Assembly: GCF_902498065.1 (NCBI RefSeq)
Contig: NZ_CABVIR010000010.1
Coordinates: 62,001 to 126,000 of the forward strand
Origin: Pseudomonas fluorescens
Lineage (GTDB): Bacteria; Pseudomonadota; Gammaproteobacteria; Pseudomonadales; Pseudomonadaceae
Reading direction: 5' to 3'
Length of the DNA stretch: 64,000 nt
The notes under the pieces are model-generated. The model did not search any database and had not been told where the DNA came from. It saw only the letters and a program-made list of their open reading frames with translations. This document shows positions 31,942 through 40,211 of the stretch, in pieces. Position 1 is the first letter of the stretch. Each line of letters starts with the position of its first letter. The position numbers were made by a program, and so were the translations under genes.

Positions 31942-32940
31942 GTGAGCATAAATCTCCCTCTGCCGTTGCTCGGTGAAATGGCGATATTCGTCAAGGTTGT
32001 CGAGACCGGAAGCTTCTCCGAAGCGGCGCGTCAGTTGGGCTCATCGCCTTCGGCGGTCAGTCGCAGCATTTCGCGTCTGGAGAAGGCGCTCGCCACGCGC
32101 CTGTTGCAACGCACCACGCGCAAGCTGCGGCTGAGCGACGGTGGCGAGGAAGTATTCAAGCGTTGCCAGGAAATGGTCAGCGCGGCCAAGTCGGTGATGG
32201 AAATCAGTGGTCAATTCACCCATGAGGCGGAAGGACTGGTGCGAGTCAGCGTACCCAAAGCCGTAGGACGATTCGTGATTCACCCGCATATGCCGGAATT
32301 TCTGCGGCGTTATCCTAAAGTGGATGTGGAACTGTTACTCGAAGACCGTCAGGTGGATTTGATCGACGACAACGTCGATCTGGCGATTCGTATCACTGAT
32401 CGCCCACCCGCCGGGCTGGTGGGGCGGCAATTGCTGACCATCGACCATTTGCTCTGTGCCACCCCGCAGTACCTTGCCGAGCACGGCACGCCGACTCATC
32501 CTCATGATTTGCTCAACCACAGTTGCATCTACCTGGGAGAGACCCCCAGTGATGCGCGCTGGAAATTCAAGAAAGGCACCAAGGCCGTCACCGTCGGTGT
32601 GCGTGGGCGTTATGCCGCCAATCACACCGGTGTGCGGTTGGGCGCGGTATTGCAGCACATCGGGATTGGCAGCCTGCCGTATTTCACCGCGCGCTATGCG
32701 CTGGAGCAGGGCTTGATTGTGCAGGTGCTGCCGGACTGGACGTTTCTGGCGTCGTACCACGGCGGTGCGTGGTTGCTGTATTCGCCGACCCGTTACATGC
32801 CACCCAAGCTGCGGGTGTTGATTGATTATCTGGTGGAATGCCTGGAGAAGGAGCCGACGCTGAGCAAGCCGGGCAAGCCTGGTGCGCTGGGTAAGGTCGC
32901 TGCGGAGTATGAGTTGCCGGAGAGTGATGGGTTGCTCTGA
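31942..32940 (+). CDS. LysR-type transcriptional regulator
   Basis: A 332-residue regulator with an N-terminal winged helix (residues about 10-68, VKVVETGSFSEAARQLGSSP and RLEKALATRLLQRTTRKLRL) and a C-terminal effector domain. GTG at 31942 is the start, with GGAATG upstream. It diverges from the AlaX gene across a 91-bp gap, the classic LysR arrangement, so AlaX and perhaps the oxygenase-exporter pair are its likely targets. Effector unknown. Confidence 0.9.
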   Translation: MSINLPLPLLGEMAIFVKVVETGSFSEAARQLGSSPSAVSRSISRLEKALATRLLQRTTRKLRLSDGGEEVFKRCQEMVSAAKSVMEISGQFTHEAEGLVRVSVPKAVGRFVIHPHMPEFLRRYPKVDVELLLEDRQVDLIDDNVDLAIRITDRPPAGLVGRQLLTIDHLLCATPQYLAEHGTPTHPHDLLNHSCIYLGETPSDARWKFKKGTKAVTVGVRGRYAANHTGVRLGAVLQHIGIGSLPYFTARYALEQGLIVQVLPDWTFLASYHGGAWLLYSPTRYMPPKLRVLIDYLVECLEKEPTLSKPGKPGALGKVAAEYELPESDGLL

Positions 32941-32941
32941 C

Positions 32942-33041
32942 GGACGCCTTCGCGGGCAAGCCCCACAATGATTTGTGTGATGCCAGAGATTGCGTCTCCA
33001 CCACAAAAACCTGTGGGAGCGGGCTTGCCCGCGATGGCGTC
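32942..33041. repeat. REP pair, imperfect
   Basis: A GGACGCC...CGCGGGCAAGCCCC arm and its inverse (TGTGGGAGCGGGCTTGCCCG and onward to GGCGTCC) flank a 46-bp centre. The left arm lacks several bases. It follows the LysR stop codon. Confidence 0.75.
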
Positions 33042-33073
33042 CGTCCAGACACCGCAATACTCGGTAATGCCAC

Positions 33074-33110
33074 AAAAAAGGCCCGCATGTTCAACCATGC
33101 GGGCCTTTTT
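33074..33110. terminator. Bidirectional intrinsic terminator
   Basis: AAAAAAGGCCCGCATG pairs with CATGCGGGCCTTTTT around a 6-nt loop. It separates the LysR gene from the convergent PA2817-like gene and has a T run on each strand. Confidence 0.9.
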
Positions 33111-33127
33111 GCATTTCTGATCAGCAA

Positions 33128-33535
33128 TCAGTGCTTGCTGTCATCGTTCGACATCGCCAGAAGCTGTTTTTCCTGATTCCAGTCGAACGGTTCATCGTTC
33201 TGTTCAGCTTCAAAGCGACGTTCTTCGAGGGCCTGATACAAATCGATTTCATCATCGGGCATGTAATGCAGGCAGTCACCGGCGAAGTACCACAGCAGGT
33301 CGCGCGGGACCAGGTGGGCGATTTGCGGGTAACGGGTGATCACCTGGCACAGAATGTCCTGGCCCAGGTATTGGCTTTCGATCGGGTCGACCGGCAGCAG
33401 TGCACGCAGTTCGTCGAAGCGCTCCAGGAACAAGGCATGGCTTTCTTCGGGAACCTGTTCGGCCTCACCCACGGCGACCAGGATGCTGCGCAAGTGGTCG
33501 AGCAAGACGAGATGATCGGCAACGACGTTGGACAC
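33128..33535 (-). CDS. PA2817-family protein
   Basis: A small acidic cytosolic protein of about 135 residues, largely helical, with a conserved WYFAGDCLHYMPDDEIDLYQ stretch near residue 85. No catalytic or membrane features. In PAO1, from memory, a protein of this type (PA2817) lies near fadE (PA2815), the same order as here. GTG at 33535 was chosen since GAGGA precedes it by 8 nt; a TTG seven codons upstream has none. Function unknown. Confidence 0.8.
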   Translation of the reverse strand: MSNVVADHLVLLDHLRSILVAVGEAEQVPEESHALFLERFDELRALLPVDPIESQYLGQDILCQVITRYPQIAHLVPRDLLWYFAGDCLHYMPDDEIDLYQALEERRFEAEQNDEPFDWNQEKQLLAMSNDDSKH

Positions 33536-33609
33536 GAGATAAGTCCTCAAGAGCAAAACGGGCGCGGGAGTATAAAGCTCCCGCGCACCTTTTTACATGA
33601 CTGGCTGGA

Positions 33610-36057
33610 TCAGCGGACTTTTCCGGCCGCCAGCACCAGCTCTTCTTTGTCGAAGTCATCGACATCGATCACCTTGCGCCGCGCCACTTCGGCATCCCGC
33701 AGCTTTTGCGCTTCGGCCGGCTGCAACACGCCCGACTCCAATGCCGCATCGATGACGTTTTCCCCGGCAACCGGTTTGACCTGACCGCTTTTAAGCGCCA
33801 CATGCAGTTTTTTCTGCAGGGCCTGCGCCGCGTCCAGCAAGTCGCAGGCGTGTTGCAGGGCACCCACGGCGTCATCGGCCGATTGCGGGCGGAAGCACCC
33901 ACCGAGCAATTCTTCGAGAGTCGGATCGCCCTTGGCCCGCCCAATCACCGCGGCCACTTCGGCACCGAGTTTGTCCGAAGGCCCTTTGTGACGGCGACCG
34001 AACGGGAACACGATCACGCGTAAAAGGCAGCCCAATACCTTGTTCGGGAAGTTGCTCAGCAGTTCATCCAGCGCGCGTTCCGACTGGCCAAGGCTTTCTT
34101 CCATGGCCCAGGTAAACAGCGGCGCCATGTGTTCCGGAGAATCGAGGTCGTGGTAACGCTTGAGCGCGGCAGAGGCCAGGTACAGGTTGCTGAGCACATC
34201 CCCCAGACGTGCCGACAGACGCTCGCGACGTTTCAATTCGCCGCCCAGCAACATCATGCTCAGGTCAGCGAGCATCGCGAATGCAGCAGCCTGACGGTTG
34301 AGTGCACGGAAGTAACCCTGGCTGAGCTTGTCCCCTGGCGTATGTTCGAGATGTCCGAAGCCGAGGTTCAACACCAACGTGCTGGCAGCATTGCTCACGG
34401 CAAAACCGATGTGCTTGAGCAACAGGCCATCGAATTCGGTGAGGGCCTGATCCTTGTCTTCACGACCGGCGAGGGCCATTTCTTTCAGGACGAATGGATG
34501 GCAGCGAATCGCGCCCTGGCCGAAGATCATCAGGTTGCGCGAGAGGATGTTCGCGCCTTCGACGGTGATGAAGATCGGCGCGCCATTCCAGCTGCGTCCG
34601 AGGTAATTGTTCGGTCCCATGATGATTGCCTTGCCGCCATGAACGTCCATGGCGTGGCTGATGCACTCGCGGCCGCGTTCGGTGAGGTGATATTTGAGAA
34701 TCGCCGACAGCACCGACGGTTTCTCGCCCAGGTCCACCGCGTTGGCAGTGAGCATCCGCGCTGCGTCCATCATCCAGGCGTTGCCGCCGATGCGCGCCAT
34801 CGCTTCCTGAATACCTTCAAACGCCGACAATGGTACGTTGAACTGCTCACGAATCTGCGCGTATTGACCGGTCACCAGACTGGTGAATTTCGCCGCGCCG
34901 GTGCCGACCGCAGGCAATGAAATCGAACGCCCGACAGACAGGCAGTTCATCAGCATCATCCAGCCTTTGCCCAGCATTTCCTGGCCGCCAATGAGGAAGT
35001 CCAGCGGAATGAATACGTCCTTGCCCGAGTTCGGGCCGTTCATGAACGCAGCGCCCAATGGCAAGTGACGACGGCCGATTTCCACACCGGCGGTATCGGT
35101 CGGGATCAACGCAAGGCTGATACCCAAATCTACTTCATCGCCCAGCAAGTGATCCGGGTCGTACGCCTTGAAGGCCAGGCCGAGGAGGGTGGCGACCGGG
35201 CCGAGCGTGATGTAGCGCTTTTCCCAATTCAGGCGCAGGCCGAGGGTTTCCTTGCCTTCCCATTCGCCTTTGCAGATTACCCCGGTGTCGGGCATCGAGC
35301 CGGCATCGGAGCCGGCCAGTGGCCCGGTCAATGCGAAACACGGGATGTCATCGCCGCGCGCCAGACGTGGCAGGTAATGATTGCGTTGTTCGTCGGTGCC
35401 GTAATGCAGCAGCAGTTCGGCCGGGCCGAGGGAGTTGGGGACCATCACGGTGGAGGCGAGGTCGCCGCTGCGGGTCGCCAGTTTCATCGCCACCTGGGAG
35501 TGGGCGTAGGCAGAAAACCCCTTGCCGCCGTATTCCTTGGGAATGATCAGGGCGAAGAAGCCGTTTTCCTTGATGTGGGTCCAGGCTTCGGCAGGCAGGT
35601 CCATGTCCTGGCCAATCTGCCAGTCAGTGACCATCGCGCAGAGTTCGTCGGTCGGGCCGTCGATGAAGGCCTGTTCCTCTTCGGTTAACTGTGCTTTTGG
35701 GTAGGACAGCAATTTGTCCCAGTCAGGACGCCCGCTGAACAGTTCGCCGTCCCACCATACGGTGCCGGCGTCGATGGCGTCGCGTTCGGTTTCCGACATG
35801 GGCGGCAGGGTTTTCTGGAACCAGTTGAACAGCGGCGCGCTGAAGAATTTACGCCGCAGGTCGGGCAGCAACAAGGGCGCCGCGACAGCCGCGATCAACA
35901 CCCAGAGCACCAGCAACAGCCAGCCTGGCGCGTGGCTGAAGGCGCCCATCGCCACCACGTAAACGGCAACGATGCACAGGGCGGGGAGCGGGGCGATGCG
36001 GCGGTGGGCCAGATAAGCAATTCCGACAACCAGAACCAGTATCCACAACAGCAGCAT
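33610..36057 (-). CDS. fadE: Acyl-CoA dehydrogenase FadE (YafH type)
   Basis: Introduces the first double bond in fatty acid beta-oxidation using FAD. The 815-residue protein is close to the 814 residues of E. coli FadE. Two N-terminal membrane helices (about residues 1-20 and 25-60) anchor it, then come acyl-CoA dehydrogenase domains: CFALTGPLAGSDAGS (about 251-265), the Arg/Gly loop FGQGAIRCHPF near 510, and a long C-terminal FadE-specific extension (about 600-815). Start ATG 36057 follows GGAGGAT. Monocistronic, though the 5' region could hold a fatty-acid-responsive site; none was clear. Confidence 0.94.
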   Translation of the reverse strand: MLLLWILVLVVGIAYLAHRRIAPLPALCIVAVYVVAMGAFSHAPGWLLLVLWVLIAAVAAPLLLPDLRRKFFSAPLFNWFQKTLPPMSETERDAIDAGTVWWDGELFSGRPDWDKLLSYPKAQLTEEEQAFIDGPTDELCAMVTDWQIGQDMDLPAEAWTHIKENGFFALIIPKEYGGKGFSAYAHSQVAMKLATRSGDLASTVMVPNSLGPAELLLHYGTDEQRNHYLPRLARGDDIPCFALTGPLAGSDAGSMPDTGVICKGEWEGKETLGLRLNWEKRYITLGPVATLLGLAFKAYDPDHLLGDEVDLGISLALIPTDTAGVEIGRRHLPLGAAFMNGPNSGKDVFIPLDFLIGGQEMLGKGWMMLMNCLSVGRSISLPAVGTGAAKFTSLVTGQYAQIREQFNVPLSAFEGIQEAMARIGGNAWMMDAARMLTANAVDLGEKPSVLSAILKYHLTERGRECISHAMDVHGGKAIIMGPNNYLGRSWNGAPIFITVEGANILSRNLMIFGQGAIRCHPFVLKEMALAGREDKDQALTEFDGLLLKHIGFAVSNAASTLVLNLGFGHLEHTPGDKLSQGYFRALNRQAAAFAMLADLSMMLLGGELKRRERLSARLGDVLSNLYLASAALKRYHDLDSPEHMAPLFTWAMEESLGQSERALDELLSNFPNKVLGCLLRVIVFPFGRRHKGPSDKLGAEVAAVIGRAKGDPTLEELLGGCFRPQSADDAVGALQHACDLLDAAQALQKKLHVALKSGQVKPVAGENVIDAALESGVLQPAEAQKLRDAEVARRKVIDVDDFDKEELVLAAGKVR

Positions 36058-36306
36058 ATTTAATCCTCCGTGAAACAAGGGCAAAAACAACCTTCAGAGC
36101 TTAGACGGCATCCGCAAAACAGGGTGGTCAGAGCGAGGTGATTGATTTCGTGGGAAACCTTCGATGAGTTTTGTAGGGCCGGTTGGCAACGGGCCGTGCG
36201 AATCGTTCGTTGGGCGGGCGGCAAAGCGTCCATGTTTGGCCGAAACGTCGTTATCTCTGTGCTGAACCTGTCGCTAGACTCGTGGCTTCCCCAGGAGATT
36301 GTCCTC

Positions 36307-36966
36307 ATGCACGAGTATCTGCGTCCCGGCCGCTTCATCGATAGTGACCACCCGTCGGTGGTGGAGTTCGCCGAAAAACATCGTGGCAGTCGCCGCGACC
36401 CGCTCGAGCAGGCGATCAATCTCTATTACGCAGTGCGCGAGGCCGTGCGTTACAACCCCTATACGTTCAGCCGCGATCCAGACACCTTGCGTGGCAGTTT
36501 TGCGCTGGCGGCCGGGGAAAGTTATTGCGTGCCCAAGGCCACGCTGCTGGCGGGTGCGGCCCGGCATTGCGGGGTTCCCGCGCGGATCGGTCTGGCGGAT
36601 GTGCGCAATCATTTGTCGACCCCGCGTTTGCTGGAATTGCTCAAGAGCGATGTGTTCGCCATGCATGGTTATACAGAGCTGTACCTGAACGATCGCTGGG
36701 TCAAAGCCACGCCGGCGTTTAACCAGAAACTCTGCGAATTGTTCAACGTTGCGCCGCTGGAGTTCGACGGAATCAACGACAGTGTTTTCCATCCGTTCAA
36801 TCGTGATGGTGAGCAACTGATGGAGTACCTGATCGATCACGGTCAGTTCACCGATGTGCCGGAGGCGTTCTTTTTCGAACACCTGGAAAAGTGCTATCCG
36901 CATCTGTTCGGCGAGCAACTGCCGCTAATGCTGGGGGACATGCAGAGCGATTTGAGTCGCACCTGA
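36307..36966 (+). CDS. Transglutaminase-like protease-fold protein
   Basis: A 219-residue cytosolic protein of the transglutaminase-like superfamily. The catalytic Cys is C74 in ESYCVPKATLLAGAARHCG, the His is H120 in FAMHGYTELY, and an Asp may follow at about 129. Such proteins are often peptidases or accessory factors. It diverges from fadE across about 250 bp that contains no gene but would hold both promoters. ATG 36307 is preceded by CAGGAG at 9 nt; about 165 bp of open frame lies upstream but lacks a good ribosome binding site. Confidence 0.87.
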   Translation: MHEYLRPGRFIDSDHPSVVEFAEKHRGSRRDPLEQAINLYYAVREAVRYNPYTFSRDPDTLRGSFALAAGESYCVPKATLLAGAARHCGVPARIGLADVRNHLSTPRLLELLKSDVFAMHGYTELYLNDRWVKATPAFNQKLCELFNVAPLEFDGINDSVFHPFNRDGEQLMEYLIDHGQFTDVPEAFFFEHLEKCYPHLFGEQLPLMLGDMQSDLSRT

Positions 36967-37009
36967 TCCGGCGTATGCTGCCTGCGCATTCATCAAACAA
37001 GAGGCGGTC

Positions 37010-37633
37010 ATGCTGAAGATCTGGGGTCGGAAAAATTCGTCGAATGTCAGAAAACCTTTGTGGGCCGCCGAAGAGCTGGGCCTGGCCTATGAAGCCATTG
37101 ATGCGGGCGGCGCCTTTGGCGTGGTCGATACGCCCGAATATCGTGCGATGAACCCCAACGGTCGCGTGCCGGTGATTGAAGACGACGGCTTCGTGCTGTG
37201 GGAGTCCAACGCCATCGTGCGTTACCTGATGGCTCTCCACGCCAGCGGCACAGCCTGGTACCCGGAAAATCTGCAGGCCCGCGCCACTGCGGACAAATGG
37301 ATGGACTGGACCACTTCAAGTTTTGCCGGCCCGTTCCGCACGGTTTTCTGGGGCGTATTGCGCACCCCGGCGGACCAGCAGGATTGGCCATCAATCAACG
37401 CCGCAATCAAAGAGTGCGATGCTCTGCTGGCGATGGCCGATCAGGCCCTGGCGGCCAAACCGTACTTGTCCGGCGATGAAATCGGCATGGGCGACATTCC
37501 GCTGGGCAGCTTCATTTATGCCTGGTTCGAGATGCCGATCGAGCGTGCCCCGCAGCCTCATCTGCAAGCCTGGTATGCACGACTGAAGCAGCGTGCGGCG
37601 TACAAGAAAGCCGTCATGACCGCGTTGACTTAA
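37010..37633 (+). CDS. Glutathione S-transferase
   Basis: A 207-residue GST. The N-terminal thioredoxin domain starts MLKIWGRKNSSNVRKPLWA and has the cis-Pro NGRVPVIEDDG and ESNAIVRYL motifs; the all-helical half has the WMDWTTSSFAGPFRTVFWG segment. Active-site Ser near residue 10-11 (SSNVRK) is of the Theta/bacterial type. GAGGCGG gives the ribosome binding site. It follows the transglutaminase-like gene by 43 bp and precedes an ABC transporter; PAO1 has the same GST-transporter order (PA2813-PA2811) from memory. Confidence 0.91.
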   Translation: MLKIWGRKNSSNVRKPLWAAEELGLAYEAIDAGGAFGVVDTPEYRAMNPNGRVPVIEDDGFVLWESNAIVRYLMALHASGTAWYPENLQARATADKWMDWTTSSFAGPFRTVFWGVLRTPADQQDWPSINAAIKECDALLAMADQALAAKPYLSGDEIGMGDIPLGSFIYAWFEMPIERAPQPHLQAWYARLKQRAAYKKAVMTALT

Positions 37634-37766
37634 TACTCACTATCGACACACTTGACTGTACTTGTGTGGCGGCGACAAGCACCATTGCGCTCATGCGCCG
37701 CGGTTGCATTGCTCGCCGCCCGCCCTTATTGATCCCTTTCTTCCCTTCTTGGTGCGTAAATCCGAT

Positions 37767-38699
37767 ATGAGTTCCGCTCTGTCCATCCGGCAGCTAACCA
37801 AAACCTACGGCAACGGTTTCCAGGCCCTGAGTGGTATCGATCTGGACGTCGCTGAAGGTGACTTTTTCGCCTTGCTCGGCCCCAACGGCGCCGGCAAATC
37901 CACGACCATCGGCATTCTCTCGACCCTGGTGAACAAGACCAGCGGCACGGTGAATATCTTCGGTAACGACCTGGACAAGAATCCTGCGCAGCTCAAGCGT
38001 TGCATCGGCGTGGTGCCCCAGGAATTCAACTTCAACCAGTTCGAGAAAACCTTCGACATCGTCGTGACCCAGGCCGGTTACTACGGCATCCCGCCGAAAA
38101 TCGCCAAGGAACGCGCCGAGCAGTACCTGACCCAGCTCGGGCTGTGGGACAAGCGCGATGTGCCGTCGCGTTCGTTGTCCGGCGGCATGAAGCGCCGCCT
38201 GATGATCGCCCGCGCACTGGTTCACGAACCGCGTCTGCTGATCCTCGACGAACCGACGGCCGGCGTCGATATCGAGCTGCGTCGTTCGATGTGGACGTTT
38301 CTCACCGAGCTGAACCAGAAAGGCATCACCATCATCCTCACCACCCACTATCTGGAGGAGGCTGAGCAGTTGTGCCGCAACATCGGCATCATCGATCACG
38401 GCACCATCGTCGAGAACACCAGCATGAAACAGCTGCTTGGCCAGCTGCATGTGGAAACCTTCCTGCTCGATATCAAAAACACATTGAGCGTCGCACCGCA
38501 GCTGCTCGGTTACCCAACCAAGCTGCTCGACAGCCACACGATTGAAGTCCAGGTCGACAAGGCCATGGGCATCACCGCGCTGTTCACTCAACTGGCGCAG
38601 CAGAACATCGAAGTGTCGAGCCTGCGTAACAAAACCAATCGCCTCGAGGAGTTGTTCGTGTCCCTGGTGGAGAAAAATCTGTCGAAGGTGGCGGTATGA
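37767..38699 (+). CDS. ABC-2 type transporter ATPase (YadG-like)
   Basis: The 310-residue ATPase has Walker A LGPNGAGKST (about residues 38-47), the signature LSGGMKRRLMIARAL, Walker B LLILDEPTAGVD, and the H-loop TTHYLEEAE. A roughly 80-residue C-terminal extension follows the nucleotide-binding domain, typical of YadG/CcmA-like ABC-2 partners. It overlaps the permease start by 4 bp (ATGA), so the two form one exporter. Start ATG 37767 was chosen over an upstream open frame of 35 codons. Export substrate is unknown. Confidence 0.93.
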   Translation: MSSALSIRQLTKTYGNGFQALSGIDLDVAEGDFFALLGPNGAGKSTTIGILSTLVNKTSGTVNIFGNDLDKNPAQLKRCIGVVPQEFNFNQFEKTFDIVVTQAGYYGIPPKIAKERAEQYLTQLGLWDKRDVPSRSLSGGMKRRLMIARALVHEPRLLILDEPTAGVDIELRRSMWTFLTELNQKGITIILTTHYLEEAEQLCRNIGIIDHGTIVENTSMKQLLGQLHVETFLLDIKNTLSVAPQLLGYPTKLLDSHTIEVQVDKAMGITALFTQLAQQNIEVSSLRNKTNRLEELFVSLVEKNLSKVAV

Positions 38700-39475
38700 G
38701 TTCCGAGCTGCAACCCAACCTCGTCGCGCTCAATACCATCGTTTACCGCGAGGTCAAGCGCTTCACCCGGATCTGGCCGCAGACGCTGCTGCCGCCGGCG
38801 ATCACCATGGTTTTGTACTTCGTGATTTTCGGCAATCTGATCGGCCGGCAGATCGGTGACATGGGTGGTTTCACCTATATGGAATACATCGTGCCGGGGC
38901 TGATCATGATGTCGGTGATCACCAACTCGTACGGCAACGTGGTGTCGAGTTTCTTCGGCAGCAAGTTCCAGCGTTCCATCGAGGAATTGATGGTGTCGCC
39001 GGTGTCGCCGCACACGATTCTGATCGGCTACACCCTGGGCGGCGTGCTGCGCGGGTTGATGGTCGGGGTGATTGTGACGCTGTTGTCGCTGTTCTTTACC
39101 CAGCTGCAGGTGCATCACCTGGGCGTGACCATTCTGGTGGTGGTGCTGACGGCGACGATTTTCTCGTTGCTGGGTTTCATCAACGCGGTGTTTGCGCGCA
39201 ACTTTGATGACATTTCGATTATTCCGACGTTTGTGCTGACGCCGCTGACTTACTTGGGCGGGGTGTTTTACTCGATCTCGTTGTTGCCGCCGTTTTGGCA
39301 GACTGTGTCGTTGGCGAACCCGGTGTTGCACATGGTCAATGCGTTTCGGTACGGGATTCTTGGGGTTTCGGATATCCGGATCAGTGTGGCGATTACGTTC
39401 ATGCTGGTGGCGACGGTGGTGTTGTATGTCGGGTGTGCGCGGTTGTTGGTGAGTGGGCGGGGGATGCGTACCTAA
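38696..39475 (+). CDS. ABC-2 type permease (YadH-like)
   Basis: The 259-residue inner-membrane permease has six hydrophobic helices in the ABC-2 pattern: VYREVKRFTRIWPQTLLPPA, then MVLYFVIFGNLIG and IVPGLIMMSVITNSYGN, and later VVVLTATIFSLLGFINAVFA and a final TFMLVATVVLYVG. It pairs with the ATPase upstream (4-bp overlap) as a homodimeric exporter of the YadGH family. Substrate unknown. Confidence 0.92.
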   Translation: MSSELQPNLVALNTIVYREVKRFTRIWPQTLLPPAITMVLYFVIFGNLIGRQIGDMGGFTYMEYIVPGLIMMSVITNSYGNVVSSFFGSKFQRSIEELMVSPVSPHTILIGYTLGGVLRGLMVGVIVTLLSLFFTQLQVHHLGVTILVVVLTATIFSLLGFINAVFARNFDDISIIPTFVLTPLTYLGGVFYSISLLPPFWQTVSLANPVLHMVNAFRYGILGVSDIRISVAITFMLVATVVLYVGCARLLVSGRGMRT

Positions 39476-39524
39476 GCTCGCCAGCTCGCCATTAGGATGT
39501 ACCCCGATCCCATCCGCTCCACAA

Positions 39525-39552
39525 AAAAGGCCTCCCGACGCGGAGGCCTTTT
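39525..39552. terminator. Bidirectional intrinsic terminator
   Basis: AAAAGGCCTCC pairs with GGAGGCCTTTT around 6 nt, between the convergent ABC permease and DUF2062 genes. Confidence 0.85.
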
Positions 39553-39557
39553 AACAT

Positions 39558-40076
39558 TCACAACATCCGTTTTTTCTTCCGCCGAGCCCACTGCCGACTC
39601 ACCCACCACCGCCAGTACATCATCACCAGGCAGTACGCGAGCGCACCCAATACCAGCCCCGTCACAACCGACCCCAACAAAAACGGCTGCCACAGCGTAG
39701 ACAGCTCGCCGCTGATCCATTCCCAGGTCAACTCATCCGGCAAGTGCCGGGCAGGCACGTCCATCAACCACGCCCCAGTCTGATAGGTACAAAAGAACAC
39801 CGCAGGCATGGTGATCGGATTAGTCAGCCAGACCAGACTGACCGCAATCGGCATATTGCCACGCACCATGATCGCCAGAACGGCCGCCACCAGCATCTGC
39901 AACGGAATCGGCAGAAATGCCGCAAACAAACCCACCGCCATGGCTCGTGCGACCGAGTGACGGTTGAGGTGCCAGAGGTTCGGGTCATGCAACAGCGTGC
40001 CGAGAAAGCGTAAGGATTTGTGTTCCCTGATGCTGGTCGGGTCTGGCATGTAACGTTTGAATAAGCGCCGGGGCAT
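39558..40076 (-). CDS. DUF2062 membrane protein
   Basis: A 172-residue inner-membrane protein of the DUF2062 family. The conserved core LWHLNRHSVARAMAVGLFAA and WLTNPITMPAVFF lies in the middle, with helices at about 45-75 and 125-150, and a basic C-terminus (ARRKKKRML). Function unknown. Start ATG 40076 gives the typical MPRRLFKRYMPD N-terminus; an upstream open frame of 24 codons was not accepted. It lies beside comEC, as in other Pseudomonas (PA2985 beside PA2984 in PAO1, from memory). Confidence 0.85.
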   Translation of the reverse strand: MPRRLFKRYMPDPTSIREHKSLRFLGTLLHDPNLWHLNRHSVARAMAVGLFAAFLPIPLQMLVAAVLAIMVRGNMPIAVSLVWLTNPITMPAVFFCTYQTGAWLMDVPARHLPDELTWEWISGELSTLWQPFLLGSVVTGLVLGALAYCLVMMYWRWWVSRQWARRKKKRML

Positions 40077-40211
40077 AGGGCTTCTCGGTCGGTTAAGGCG
40101 GCAAGTATGTCTGGATTCTATGAGCCGCCCATTCAGACTTTGTGACAATTAATAACGATGCACGTGCCGTGGGCCGGCTATGCCTAGGAGGGGACTCTCA
40201 AGGACGGGCGT

